Origin: Deltaproteobacteria bacterium UBA5329
GTDB taxonomy: Bacteria; Desulfobacterota; Syntrophorhabdia; Syntrophorhabdales; Syntrophorhabdaceae
Assembly (NCBI GenBank): GCA_002408185.1
Contig: DHQV01000103.1
Location: 1-18,070, forward strand
DNA length: 18,070 nt
Direction of reading: 5' to 3'
Of the stretch, positions 1 through 7,459 are shown piece by piece. The notes under the pieces were generated by a model. That model was given only the letters and a program-made list of their open reading frames with translations, had not been told where the DNA came from and did no database searches. A program made the translations under genes and the position numbers. Each line of letters begins with the position of its first letter. Position 1 is the stretch's first letter.

Positions 1-41
1 CCCGTCATCAGGGTCCATAGAGGACTTTCCCCGCCGAGCCA

Positions 42-61
42 GTGCGCCCTGCCGGGCGCAC
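42..61. other. GC-rich hairpin beyond the nuo terminator
   Basis: A perfect 8-bp inverted repeat, GTGCGCCC and GGGCGCAC, is separated by a 4-nt loop (TGCC). It lies only two bases beyond the T-tract of the nuo terminator. Read on either strand it is not followed by a U-run, so it is not a second canonical intrinsic terminator. It could help stall read-through, protect a processed 3' end, or belong to the next gene to the left, which the window cuts off. The remaining bases 1-41 show no gene I can defend. Confidence 0.5.
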
Positions 62-63
62 AT

Positions 64-90
64 AAAAAAACCCCGCCTTATACGGCGGGG
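64..90 (-). terminator. Intrinsic terminator of the nuo operon
   Basis: On the minus strand, 23 bases after the nuoN stop codon, there is a perfect 7-bp stem (CCCCGCC / GGCGGGG at 71-90) with a 6-nt loop, followed directly by seven T residues (64-70). This is a classic Rho-independent terminator in the right place and orientation to end the nuo transcript. On the plus strand the stem is followed only by a broken T-rich stretch, so activity in that direction would be weak. Confidence 0.95.
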
Positions 91-113
91 CAGGTTTACT
101 TTATCTTTCGCGT

Positions 114-1574
114 TTACCCGAAGATACCTACGGCCTTCTGTGCCATCACTATGAAAGTTCTGGGGAAAATACCCATGTGCAGAAGGGCCCACATACAGAT
201 GAGCATAACAAGCCCGTACTGAGGTGCCCGGTCGACCGCTCCCGCTGCCTCACCGATGGGTTCTCTGAAATACATGTACATCATAACCCTCAGGTAATAG
301 TATGCGGCCACAACACTGTTCAGGAAGCCGATGATGGCGAGCCAGTAATACTGGGCCTTTACGGCCGTGCTGAATACGTAGAACTTGCCCATGAACCCTG
401 CGAGCGGCGGCACACCAGCCAGTGAAAGGAGGAAAACGCTCATACACAACGCTATAAATGGATGCCGGGCACCGAGTCCGGCGAAACTGTCGAGGTCGCT
501 CGTGTTGTCACCCTTTCTCTGCACCACGATAACCGCCGTGAATGCCCCGATGTTCATGAATGAATATGCCATGAGGTAATACAGCATACTCGAGGCCTCT
601 CCCCTGTCGCCAGTGATGAAGGCCACAAGGATATAGCCGGCATGCGCAATGCTGGAGTATGCAAGTATCCTCTTGACATCACGCTGAACGAGCGCCGTAA
701 TATTCCCCACGGTCATGGTAAGGACGGCGAGAACCCATATGATCTCCGACCAGCCGAACTGGAACGGGATGAACGCGGTGAAAAAAACCCGTATCAGCGC
801 CCCGAATGCCGCGGCTTTTACTCCCGTTGCCATGTATGCGGTTATCGAGGTCGGTGCACCCTGGTACACGTCCGGTGTCCACATATGAAAGGGGACCGAA
901 GCAATCTTGAACCCAAACCCGACGAGAAGGAATCCCAGACCGATGATGAACATTGTCGCCGAGAAGGGCTGCTTCATAAGGAAATATTTTTTCAGATCCA
1001 CAACGTCGATAAGACCGGTCGACCCATAGATCATAGACATACCGTACAGCAGGAAACCCGTTGCGAACGCGCCCAATAGGAAGTATTTCAAGGCCGCTTC
1101 GACCGATGCGAGCTCGCTTCTCAGCAGGCCGCACAGAACATAGATCGCAAGTGACATCACTTCGAGCCCGATAAAGATCGTGACAAAATGATGTGACGAG
1201 GTCATGACCATCATCCCGAGCACGCCGAACATAAGAAGCGCATAATATTCGCCGCCCCCGATCTCTTCACGGTCCGCATAGCGCAGCGACACTAGTGCCA
1301 CCAGGATCAATATGGCGAGGAAGAGGCTTTTGAAGAAAGTCCCGAAATTGTCTATCGTATAGAGCTGATTAAAGATATCGAGGTTCATCCCCCACATTTT
1401 CACCGTGAAAATAAGGGCGAACAAAGATCCGGCTATGCAGAGCACTCCGGAGATCTTCGATGCCACGGGTCCTCTCGTCAAGCAGCCCATGATAAGCAGC
1501 ACAAGGCCGAACCCGGTAAGTATCATTTCGGGCACTATCCATCTAAATTCACTGGCAGGTATTAAAGCGTCCAT
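114..1574 (-). CDS. nuoN: Complex I subunit N (antiporter-like membrane subunit)
   Basis: This 486-aa, strongly hydrophobic protein is one of the three antiporter-like proton-translocating subunits of the complex I membrane arm. The family's charged residues are visible: a glutamate in the segment FIGLEVMSLAIY (E138) and the TM7 lysine in GFGFKIASVPFH (K223), followed by the signature WTPDVYQGAPTSITAYMA typical of NuoN rather than NuoL or NuoM. Length matches the family (about 480-490 aa). The ATG lies 11 nt after the nuoM stop, and the ribosome-binding AGGGG overlaps that stop codon, so translation is probably coupled. It is the last gene of the operon; the terminator follows its TAA directly. 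No anomaly is seen. Confidence 0.97.
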   Translation of the reverse strand: MDALIPASEFRWIVPEMILTGFGLVLLIMGCLTRGPVASKISGVLCIAGSLFALIFTVKMWGMNLDIFNQLYTIDNFGTFFKSLFLAILILVALVSLRYADREEIGGGEYYALLMFGVLGMMVMTSSHHFVTIFIGLEVMSLAIYVLCGLLRSELASVEAALKYFLLGAFATGFLLYGMSMIYGSTGLIDVVDLKKYFLMKQPFSATMFIIGLGFLLVGFGFKIASVPFHMWTPDVYQGAPTSITAYMATGVKAAAFGALIRVFFTAFIPFQFGWSEIIWVLAVLTMTVGNITALVQRDVKRILAYSSIAHAGYILVAFITGDRGEASSMLYYLMAYSFMNIGAFTAVIVVQRKGDNTSDLDSFAGLGARHPFIALCMSVFLLSLAGVPPLAGFMGKFYVFSTAVKAQYYWLAIIGFLNSVVAAYYYLRVMMYMYFREPIGEAAGAVDRAPQYGLVMLICMWALLHMGIFPRTFIVMAQKAVGIFG

Positions 1575-1585
1575 TAATCAGACCC

Positions 1586-3172
1586 CTATCTCGTCATATT
1601 CGTGTTAGTTACTTCTGCTGCCGCTTTTGCAGTGGCGCCTTTATTCTGTTCAAGCATTCTCGCCTGGACGTTCTTGTTCTTGACAAAGCTCAAATACTCG
1701 TTGACTGATGTATCCATCTTATTGAAGAACATCTTCGGGTAGACACCCATCAAAACTATGAAGAAGACCATGGAGCAAAGGATGGCAATCTCCCGGCCGT
1801 CGAGGTCTTTGAGGTCCTTGTTCGCATCCTTTGTGACAACGCCGAACATGACCCTCTGGAACATCCACAGCATATACACCGCACCGAAGATGACACCGGT
1901 CGTCGCCAGAATCCCGTAAACCGCATTGGCCTTGAATGCGCCGAGAAGGATAAGGAACTCTCCGACGAAACCGTTCGTACCAGGAAGCGCGATGGATGAA
2001 AGGGTTATGATCATAAAGAATACGGCAAATATCGGCATCACCTTGGAGAGACCGCCGAAATCTGCGATCATCCTCGTGTGCCTTCTTTCATATATCATGC
2101 CGACGATTAGGAAGAGGCCCCCGGTCGAGATACCGTGGTTGAGCATCTGGTAGATGCCGCCCTGAACGCCCTGCATGTTGAAAGCGAAGATGCCGAGCAT
2201 GACGTAACCAAGGTGGCTTACACTCGAGAAGGCGATAAGTCTCTTGAGGTCGGGCTGCATCATGCTAACGATAGCGCCGTAAATTATCCCGATAACAGCC
2301 AGTATCGACATGAGCGGTATCGCGTCGATAGCAGCAGCCGGGAAGAGGGGGATCGCAAACCGGATGAAGCCGTATGTACCCATTTTCAGGAGAACGCCCG
2401 CAAGGATGACACTACCGGCAGTAGGTGCTTCGGTGTGGGCATCAGGCAACCATGTGTGCACCGGGAACATTGGCACCTTGATGGCAAATGACAGGGCGAA
2501 TGCTGCGAAAAGCCAGTACTGCTTCGCGATCGGTATGCTGGCCTTGTAGAGCTCCATCACGTTGAACGTGTACACACCGCTCTGCGCGTAATAAAAAAAG
2601 TACAGGTAAAGGATGGCGACCAGCATAAGAACGCTGCCAGCCATCGTAAAAAGGAAGAACTTGATCGCAGCATAGATACGGTTCGGTCCACCCCACACAC
2701 CGATAAGAAGGTACATCGGGATTAGCATCAATTCCCAGAAGATATAGAAGAGGACCAGGTCGAGCGCACAGAGCGTACCGATCATGGCAGTTTCAAGGAA
2801 AAGGAACATAATGTAATATTCTTTTACCCTGTCTTCGATAGCCTTCCAGGAACACAGCACGCAGATAACGGTGAGGAACGTGGTGAGCAGGACAAGAAGA
2901 AGGCTTATGCCGTCAATACCGAGATGATAGCTGATGCCCCAATCCGGGAACCAGTCCGCTTTTTCGACAAACTGCATTCCCTTCGCGCTATTGCTGAACT
3001 TGTAGAAGAGCGGGATGGACGCAAAGAGTTCGAACAGCGAAAATATCAGTGTAGCAGACTTGATGAGAAGGGTATTCTCCCGGTTCACAAAAAGCAGGAT
3101 CACCGCTCCCAGAAGAGGGAAAAATATAAGAAATGTGAGTATTGGTATACCGAAAACTGAGAACTCCGTCAT
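1586..3172 (-). CDS. nuoM: Complex I subunit M (antiporter-like membrane subunit)
   Basis: This 528-aa polytopic membrane protein is the second antiporter-like pump subunit. The hallmark glutamate sits in LFYIFWELMLIPMY (E147) and the channel lysine in AIKVPMFPVHTWLPDAH (K232), followed by EAPTAGSVILAG, the motif that separates NuoM from its paralogues. The last roughly 25 residues, after the final predicted helix, form a hydrophilic alanine- and lysine-rich tail, slightly longer than usual. Its ATG is preceded by AAGGTG and lies 10 nt after the nuoL stop. Together with NuoL and NuoN it forms the distal proton-pumping arm. Assignment is secure from motifs and gene order. Confidence 0.97.
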   Translation of the reverse strand: MTEFSVFGIPILTFLIFFPLLGAVILLFVNRENTLLIKSATLIFSLFELFASIPLFYKFSNSAKGMQFVEKADWFPDWGISYHLGIDGISLLLVLLTTFLTVICVLCSWKAIEDRVKEYYIMFLFLETAMIGTLCALDLVLFYIFWELMLIPMYLLIGVWGGPNRIYAAIKFFLFTMAGSVLMLVAILYLYFFYYAQSGVYTFNVMELYKASIPIAKQYWLFAAFALSFAIKVPMFPVHTWLPDAHTEAPTAGSVILAGVLLKMGTYGFIRFAIPLFPAAAIDAIPLMSILAVIGIIYGAIVSMMQPDLKRLIAFSSVSHLGYVMLGIFAFNMQGVQGGIYQMLNHGISTGGLFLIVGMIYERRHTRMIADFGGLSKVMPIFAVFFMIITLSSIALPGTNGFVGEFLILLGAFKANAVYGILATTGVIFGAVYMLWMFQRVMFGVVTKDANKDLKDLDGREIAILCSMVFFIVLMGVYPKMFFNKMDTSVNEYLSFVKNKNVQARMLEQNKGATAKAAAEVTNTNMTR

Positions 3173-3182
3173 ATACGCACCT

Positions 3183-5168
3183 TTACAAGATTCTCGAAAT
3201 TAAATAACCGATCACTACTATAGCGCCAAGTATGACCGCAAATGCATAGCCCTGCACCATACCGGTCTGTACCTTGCGGATGATCCCGCCAACACCGGCA
3301 AGTAACGAGGCTATGCCGTTTACAATACCATCTATGATCATCTCGTCAAAAAAGTCCTTGCAGAACCTGCCCAGTTTAAAGAGGCCCCTCACGAATATGA
3401 AGCCGTACAGTTCATCGATGAAATATTTATTGTGAACCAGCGTGAACAACCCGTGGAACTTCTCTACGAATTTCTTAGGAAGGTTCGGATTTTTCACGTA
3501 GAATAGCCAGGCGATGAATATGCCGAGAAGACCGATGATGACCGCGCCTATCATAAGTTGCATCTCTATGGCGTGGCCCGCCCCCTCGGCCCCTCCCGAT
3601 GAGGCAAATGCGGTACTGATGATATTGAATCCGCCGGCATGCGCCGTTGCGGGTGCAGCATGGTGGCCAAACACCGGCTCGAGCCATTTTTCAATATGGT
3701 TCGAACCACCGAGCAATGCGGGGACGCCCACATAACCGCCGATGAGGCTTAAGACGGCAAGGATCATGAGCGGAACCGTCATGATCCTTGGCGATTCATG
3801 GATGTGATGCTTTATCTCCTCGTCAGCCCTGCATTCCCCGTGGAACGTACTGAAGAACATCCGGAACATGTAGAACGCGGTCATACCGGCAGTGATGACG
3901 CCGATAAACCAGAACCAGATACTGTCATATTTGCTGAATGCCATCCAAAGTATCTCATCCTTGCTGAAGAACCCTGAAAAGCCCGGTACGCCAGCAATCG
4001 CAAGGCATGCGATGAACGTCGTCCAATAGGTGACGGGCGTCTTTTTCCTAAGCCCGCCCATCTTCCTCATATCGAGCTCTCCGCTCATGGCATGCATGAC
4101 GCTGCCGGCCGCGAGAAAAAGGAGACCTTTGAAGAAAGCATGGGTCATAAGGTGAAAAATACCGGCCGCATATGCGCCTGCGCCGACACCCACGAACATG
4201 TAGCCGAGCTGGCTCACGGTAGAATACGCAAGGACGCGCTTGATGTCATACTGGGCGGTGCCGATCGTTGCAGCGAAAAATGCGGTCGCCAGACCGACAA
4301 TCGTAACAACGAGAAGTGTCGTCGGGGCGAGAACGTACAGGAAATTGAGACGCGCGATCATGTAAACGCCGGCGGTAACCATCGTGGCAGCGTGGATTAA
4401 CGAGCTGACAGGTGTCGGACCTTCCATAGCATCCGGCAGCCAGACATAAAGGGGTATCTGGGCCGATTTTCCGGTTGCGCCGACGAAGAAAAGAAGCGTG
4501 ATGATCGTTGCAAGCCCCGGCCCGATCAGGTGCACATTCGCCTGAAGTTCAGAGAATTTCAAGGTCCAGATGCCCTGGGAACCAAGGTATCCTACCAAGG
4601 TGAACAGGCCGAGAAGGAAGCCGAAGTCGCCGATCCTGTTCACGATAAAGGCCTTCTTGCCGGCATTCGCAGCAGAGTCCTTCTCGTACCAGAAACCGAT
4701 AAGTAGATACGAACAAAGGCCGACGCCCTCCCATCCGACGAACATAAGAAGAACGTTATCGCCGGTAACGAGCGTCAGCATCATGAAAACGAACAGGTTG
4801 AGATAGCAGAAATAGCGTCGAAACCCGGGGTCGTCATGCATATAGCCGACTGAATAAATATGGATGAGCGAGCCGACACCGGAGACGATAAGACACATAA
4901 TGATCGACAGTGCGTCGATCCTGAACCCGATCGTCGTCTTGAAGTCACCCGACACGATCCAGTCGAATACGGTCTTTTCAAATACCCTGCTCTCGGGCGC
5001 CATCTGCAGGAACTGTACAAAAATGGTTGCGGATACAGCGAATGAAGCTATGACGGAAAGACACGCAACCCAAGCGGTAAGAGTCTTCGGAAAGCGAATC
5101 CCGAGAAGGCCATTGATCAAGAACCCGATCGCGGGAAATGCCGGAATAAGCCAGATAAGGTCAGCCAT
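3183..5168 (-). CDS. nuoL: Complex I subunit L (antiporter-like membrane subunit)
   Basis: This 661-aa protein is the terminal antiporter-like subunit, which in known structures also supplies the long lateral helix running along the membrane arm. Visible signatures are LLMFVGWEGVGLCSYLLIGF with the conserved glutamate (E147), the lysine in GATGKSAQIPLYVWLPDAME (K234), and GPTPVSSLIHAATMVTAG, diagnostic for NuoL. The stretch around residues 505-540 is a low-complexity loop rich in His, Ala and Gly before the C-terminal helices. The remaining C-terminal sequence is long enough for the lateral helix and its anchor. The start ATG is preceded by AGAAGGGG and lies 14 nt after the nuoK stop. Confidence 0.97.
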   Translation of the reverse strand: MADLIWLIPAFPAIGFLINGLLGIRFPKTLTAWVACLSVIASFAVSATIFVQFLQMAPESRVFEKTVFDWIVSGDFKTTIGFRIDALSIIMCLIVSGVGSLIHIYSVGYMHDDPGFRRYFCYLNLFVFMMLTLVTGDNVLLMFVGWEGVGLCSYLLIGFWYEKDSAANAGKKAFIVNRIGDFGFLLGLFTLVGYLGSQGIWTLKFSELQANVHLIGPGLATIITLLFFVGATGKSAQIPLYVWLPDAMEGPTPVSSLIHAATMVTAGVYMIARLNFLYVLAPTTLLVVTIVGLATAFFAATIGTAQYDIKRVLAYSTVSQLGYMFVGVGAGAYAAGIFHLMTHAFFKGLLFLAAGSVMHAMSGELDMRKMGGLRKKTPVTYWTTFIACLAIAGVPGFSGFFSKDEILWMAFSKYDSIWFWFIGVITAGMTAFYMFRMFFSTFHGECRADEEIKHHIHESPRIMTVPLMILAVLSLIGGYVGVPALLGGSNHIEKWLEPVFGHHAAPATAHAGGFNIISTAFASSGGAEGAGHAIEMQLMIGAVIIGLLGIFIAWLFYVKNPNLPKKFVEKFHGLFTLVHNKYFIDELYGFIFVRGLFKLGRFCKDFFDEMIIDGIVNGIASLLAGVGGIIRKVQTGMVQGYAFAVILGAIVVIGYLISRIL

Positions 5169-5182
5169 TTAAAACCCCTTCT

Positions 5183-5494
5183 TTAGCCTTTAAGCAGATT
5201 AACTTCATCTACGTGTACTGTGCCCTTGAGCCTGAAGATGAGCACGAATATAGCAAGGCCCACCGCCGCTTCGGCCGCCGCAACAGCCATGATGAAGATC
5301 ACGAAGATGGTCCCGTCAAGCGAGTTCAAGAAATTACCCGAGGTGATAAAACTCAAATTCACCGCATTCAGCATGAGTTCGATGCACATGAAGATCACGA
5401 TGGCATTCCGTCGTGTGATGACACCGATCGCTCCTATGGTGAAAAGCACTGCGGACAACAGATAGTAAAGATCCTGCGGTATCTCGGGCAACAT
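5183..5494 (-). CDS. nuoK: Complex I subunit K (membrane subunit)
   Basis: This small 103-aa protein has three predicted membrane helices and is the MrpC-like subunit at the base of the membrane arm. The two glutamates needed for proton transfer in this family are present: E39 in CIELMLNAVNL and E75 in AAAEAAVGLAI, matching E. coli E36 and E72 in spacing (36 residues apart). The gene starts at an ATG that overlaps the nuoJ stop codon by one base (TAATG), which indicates translational coupling. Length and motifs are fully standard. Confidence 0.97.
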   Translation of the reverse strand: MLPEIPQDLYYLLSAVLFTIGAIGVITRRNAIVIFMCIELMLNAVNLSFITSGNFLNSLDGTIFVIFIMAVAAAEAAVGLAIFVLIFRLKGTVHVDEVNLLKG

Positions 5495-6036
5495 TATCTC
5501 TCCTGTTCCTTTCTTTTCCTGGCAAGCAGAACGGCGCCGACGATCCCCACGAGGAGAAGTATCGAGGCAATCTCAAATGCGAATGCATACTTGCCGTAAA
5601 GCACGGTCCCTACGGCCCGTGTATTGCCTATTTCCGCAAGCTTCTGGGCAGTGTAAATGCCGTGCTGTCCTGTGTTGCTGTATGTATAGACTCCTGCAAG
5701 GATCTGCAGGAAAAGTATTATTGTAATAATCGACCCGATCAATTTCGGGAAGGACTTTTTGTGGCCCAATCGCGCACCCCACTCCAAGTGGATGAGCATG
5801 ATCACGAAAATAACGAGCATCATTACCGCCCCTGCATAAACCATGACTTGCGCAACGGCTATGAAGGTCGCATTAAGGGTTACATACAGGACCGCGATGG
5901 AAAAGAATGTCACGATCAACCATAATGCGCTGTGGATCGGGTTTTTGCGTGTTACCATGATAATGGATGCACCCACCGCTGTGAGGGCCATCACAACAAA
6001 GATAAACCATTTAAATCCGAGTCCAATGCCGATCAT
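5494..6036 (-). CDS. nuoJ: Complex I subunit J (membrane subunit)
   Basis: This 180-aa protein with about five predicted membrane helices belongs to the ND6/NuoJ family, which sits between NuoK and NuoA/H. The conserved third helix, around VAQVMVYAGAVMMLVIFVIM, carries the glycine region linked to the pi-bulge that flexes during turnover. The C-terminal helix FEIASILLLVGIVGAVLLAR is also typical. Translation is coupled at both ends: ATGA overlap with nuoI upstream and TAATG overlap with nuoK downstream. Nothing unusual is seen. Confidence 0.96.
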   Translation of the reverse strand: MIGIGLGFKWFIFVVMALTAVGASIIMVTRKNPIHSALWLIVTFFSIAVLYVTLNATFIAVAQVMVYAGAVMMLVIFVIMLIHLEWGARLGHKKSFPKLIGSIITIILFLQILAGVYTYSNTGQHGIYTAQKLAEIGNTRAVGTVLYGKYAFAFEIASILLLVGIVGAVLLARKRKEQER

Positions 6037-6458
6037 TTTTTATCCTCATACATCGAAAGGAGTTTTTCCGTATCCAGTACGAAATCTTCTTTGCGGTAAT
6101 GTGCCTGTTCGTAATCTTTGCCGAGATTGATGGCATTGACCGGGCATGCGTCCTGGCAAAAACCGCAGAAAATGCAGCGCCAAGGATCTATCTCATACTT
6201 GACGGGATAGCGTTTCCCGTCGAATTTCTCGCCGATCTCCAGCGTAATGCACTGGTTGGGACAGGCAGCCACGCACAAACCGCATGCGACGCAGGCCGTC
6301 TCGCCCGCCTCATTTTTCTTGAAGTAATGTACGCCTCGCCATCTTTCCGGCACTTCGTGTTTCTTTTCGGGGTACTGGTACGTAATGGTCTTCGTAAACA
6401 CCCGTGAAAATGTCAGCCGAAGGCCTTTGAGGAGAGGAAGGACTATCTTATCTTTCAT
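6033..6458 (-). CDS. nuoI: Complex I subunit I (two [4Fe-4S] ferredoxin-like)
   Basis: This 141-aa protein bridges the peripheral arm to the quinone site through clusters N6a and N6b. Two ferredoxin-type motifs are visible: C56-x2-C59-x2-C62-x3-C66-P and C95-x2-C98-x2-C101-x3-C105-P. An N-terminal amphipathic stretch (residues 1-25) probably lies against the membrane as in other NuoI proteins. The N-terminal part has the family-like YPEKKHEVPERWRGVH segment. It starts at an ATG overlapping the nuoH stop by one base (TAATG) and ends in a 4-nt ATGA overlap with nuoJ. All eight ligands are present, so the normal wire into N2 of NuoB should be intact. Confidence 0.97.
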   Translation of the reverse strand: MKDKIVLPLLKGLRLTFSRVFTKTITYQYPEKKHEVPERWRGVHYFKKNEAGETACVACGLCVAACPNQCITLEIGEKFDGKRYPVKYEIDPWRCIFCGFCQDACPVNAINLGKDYEQAHYRKEDFVLDTEKLLSMYEDKK

Positions 6459-7456
6459 TACAGCACCCCCATTGCAACGAGGGCAGCAGTTACGACAACG
6501 TTAAGAAGCGTGAGAGGGAGAAGGAACTTCCAGCCGAACTGCATTATCTGGTCGTATCTCGCCCTCGGGTATGTCCCTCTTTCCCAGATGAAGAAGAAGA
6601 TGATCACGAAGACCTTGATGATGAACCACAAAGGCCCGAGATACGCGGGGCCAGGGCCCATCCAACCACCGAGGAAAAGCGTGGTGACTATTGCCGCCAC
6701 GGTGAACATATGAGCATATTCCGCAATCATAAACGTTGCGAATTTCATACTGCTGTACTCAATATTAAAACCGCATGCCAGCTCGCTTTCTGATTCCGGC
6801 ATGTCGAACGGTGTTCTGTTAATTTCAGCGAGGCCTGCAACCAAGTAAAAGATGAAGCCGAAGGGATACTTGACAATAAACCAGAGCCCGGCCTGGGCAT
6901 TTACGATCTCGCTCAGGTTGATAGACCCTGCAATTATGATCGTCCCGATGACGGCAAGGCCAAGGGCACACTCGTAGCTTATCATCTGGGCCGCTGCACG
7001 CAGGGCGCCGAGGACGCCGTACTTGTTCCCGGATGACCATCCACCAAGCACAACCCCGTATTCGCCGAGGGTCGCAAGAGCGAGAAGATAGAGGAGTCCA
7101 GTGTCGAGGTCGGCTACAACAAGCTTGACCTGCCTTCCCAAGAATTCTACCGTCGGCCCGAACGGGATAACGGCAAACAAGCTGAGCGCCGTAAACAACG
7201 ATATTCCGGGTGCAAGCACGTATAATGTCTTATCGGCCTCATCGGGGATGATGTCTTCCTTGAAGAAGGATTTGACGCCGTCGGCAATAGGCTGGAGAAG
7301 ACCGAAGGGGCCTACCCTGTTGGGTCCGGGCCTGACCTGCAGACGGCCGAGGAGCTTCCTTTCAAGGAGTGTGGTGTATGCCACGAAACCCATAAGAACG
7401 AGCACCACGACTATGTTCTTGACCACCATTATTGATAACGTGATAAGCTGTTCCAT
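6458..7456 (-). CDS. nuoH: Complex I subunit H (quinone-chamber membrane subunit)
   Basis: This 332-aa membrane protein of about eight helices forms the entry and roof of the quinone chamber. Strong family signatures are GRLQVRPGPNRVGPFGLLQ, the loop AEINRTPFDMPESESELA followed by EYSSMKFATFMIAEY, and RGTYPRARYDQIMQFGWK near the C-terminus. These carry the acidic residues thought to couple quinone chemistry to proton movement. Length is normal. The ATG lies 3 nt after the nuoG stop, and its purine-rich binding site lies within the end of nuoG, so translation is likely coupled. Confidence 0.97.
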   Translation of the reverse strand: MEQLITLSIMVVKNIVVVLVLMGFVAYTTLLERKLLGRLQVRPGPNRVGPFGLLQPIADGVKSFFKEDIIPDEADKTLYVLAPGISLFTALSLFAVIPFGPTVEFLGRQVKLVVADLDTGLLYLLALATLGEYGVVLGGWSSGNKYGVLGALRAAAQMISYECALGLAVIGTIIIAGSINLSEIVNAQAGLWFIVKYPFGFIFYLVAGLAEINRTPFDMPESESELACGFNIEYSSMKFATFMIAEYAHMFTVAAIVTTLFLGGWMGPGPAYLGPLWFIIKVFVIIFFFIWERGTYPRARYDQIMQFGWKFLLPLTLLNVVVTAALVAMGVL

Positions 7457-7459
7457 GCT

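Noticed and set aside
1..41. A minus-strand GGGGAAAGTCC string near the left edge that recalls a conserved piece of bacterial RNase P RNA.
   Set aside because: The bases that follow do not fit the expected RNase P pattern, and the window ends before other conserved parts could be tested; a covariance search with flanking sequence would decide.
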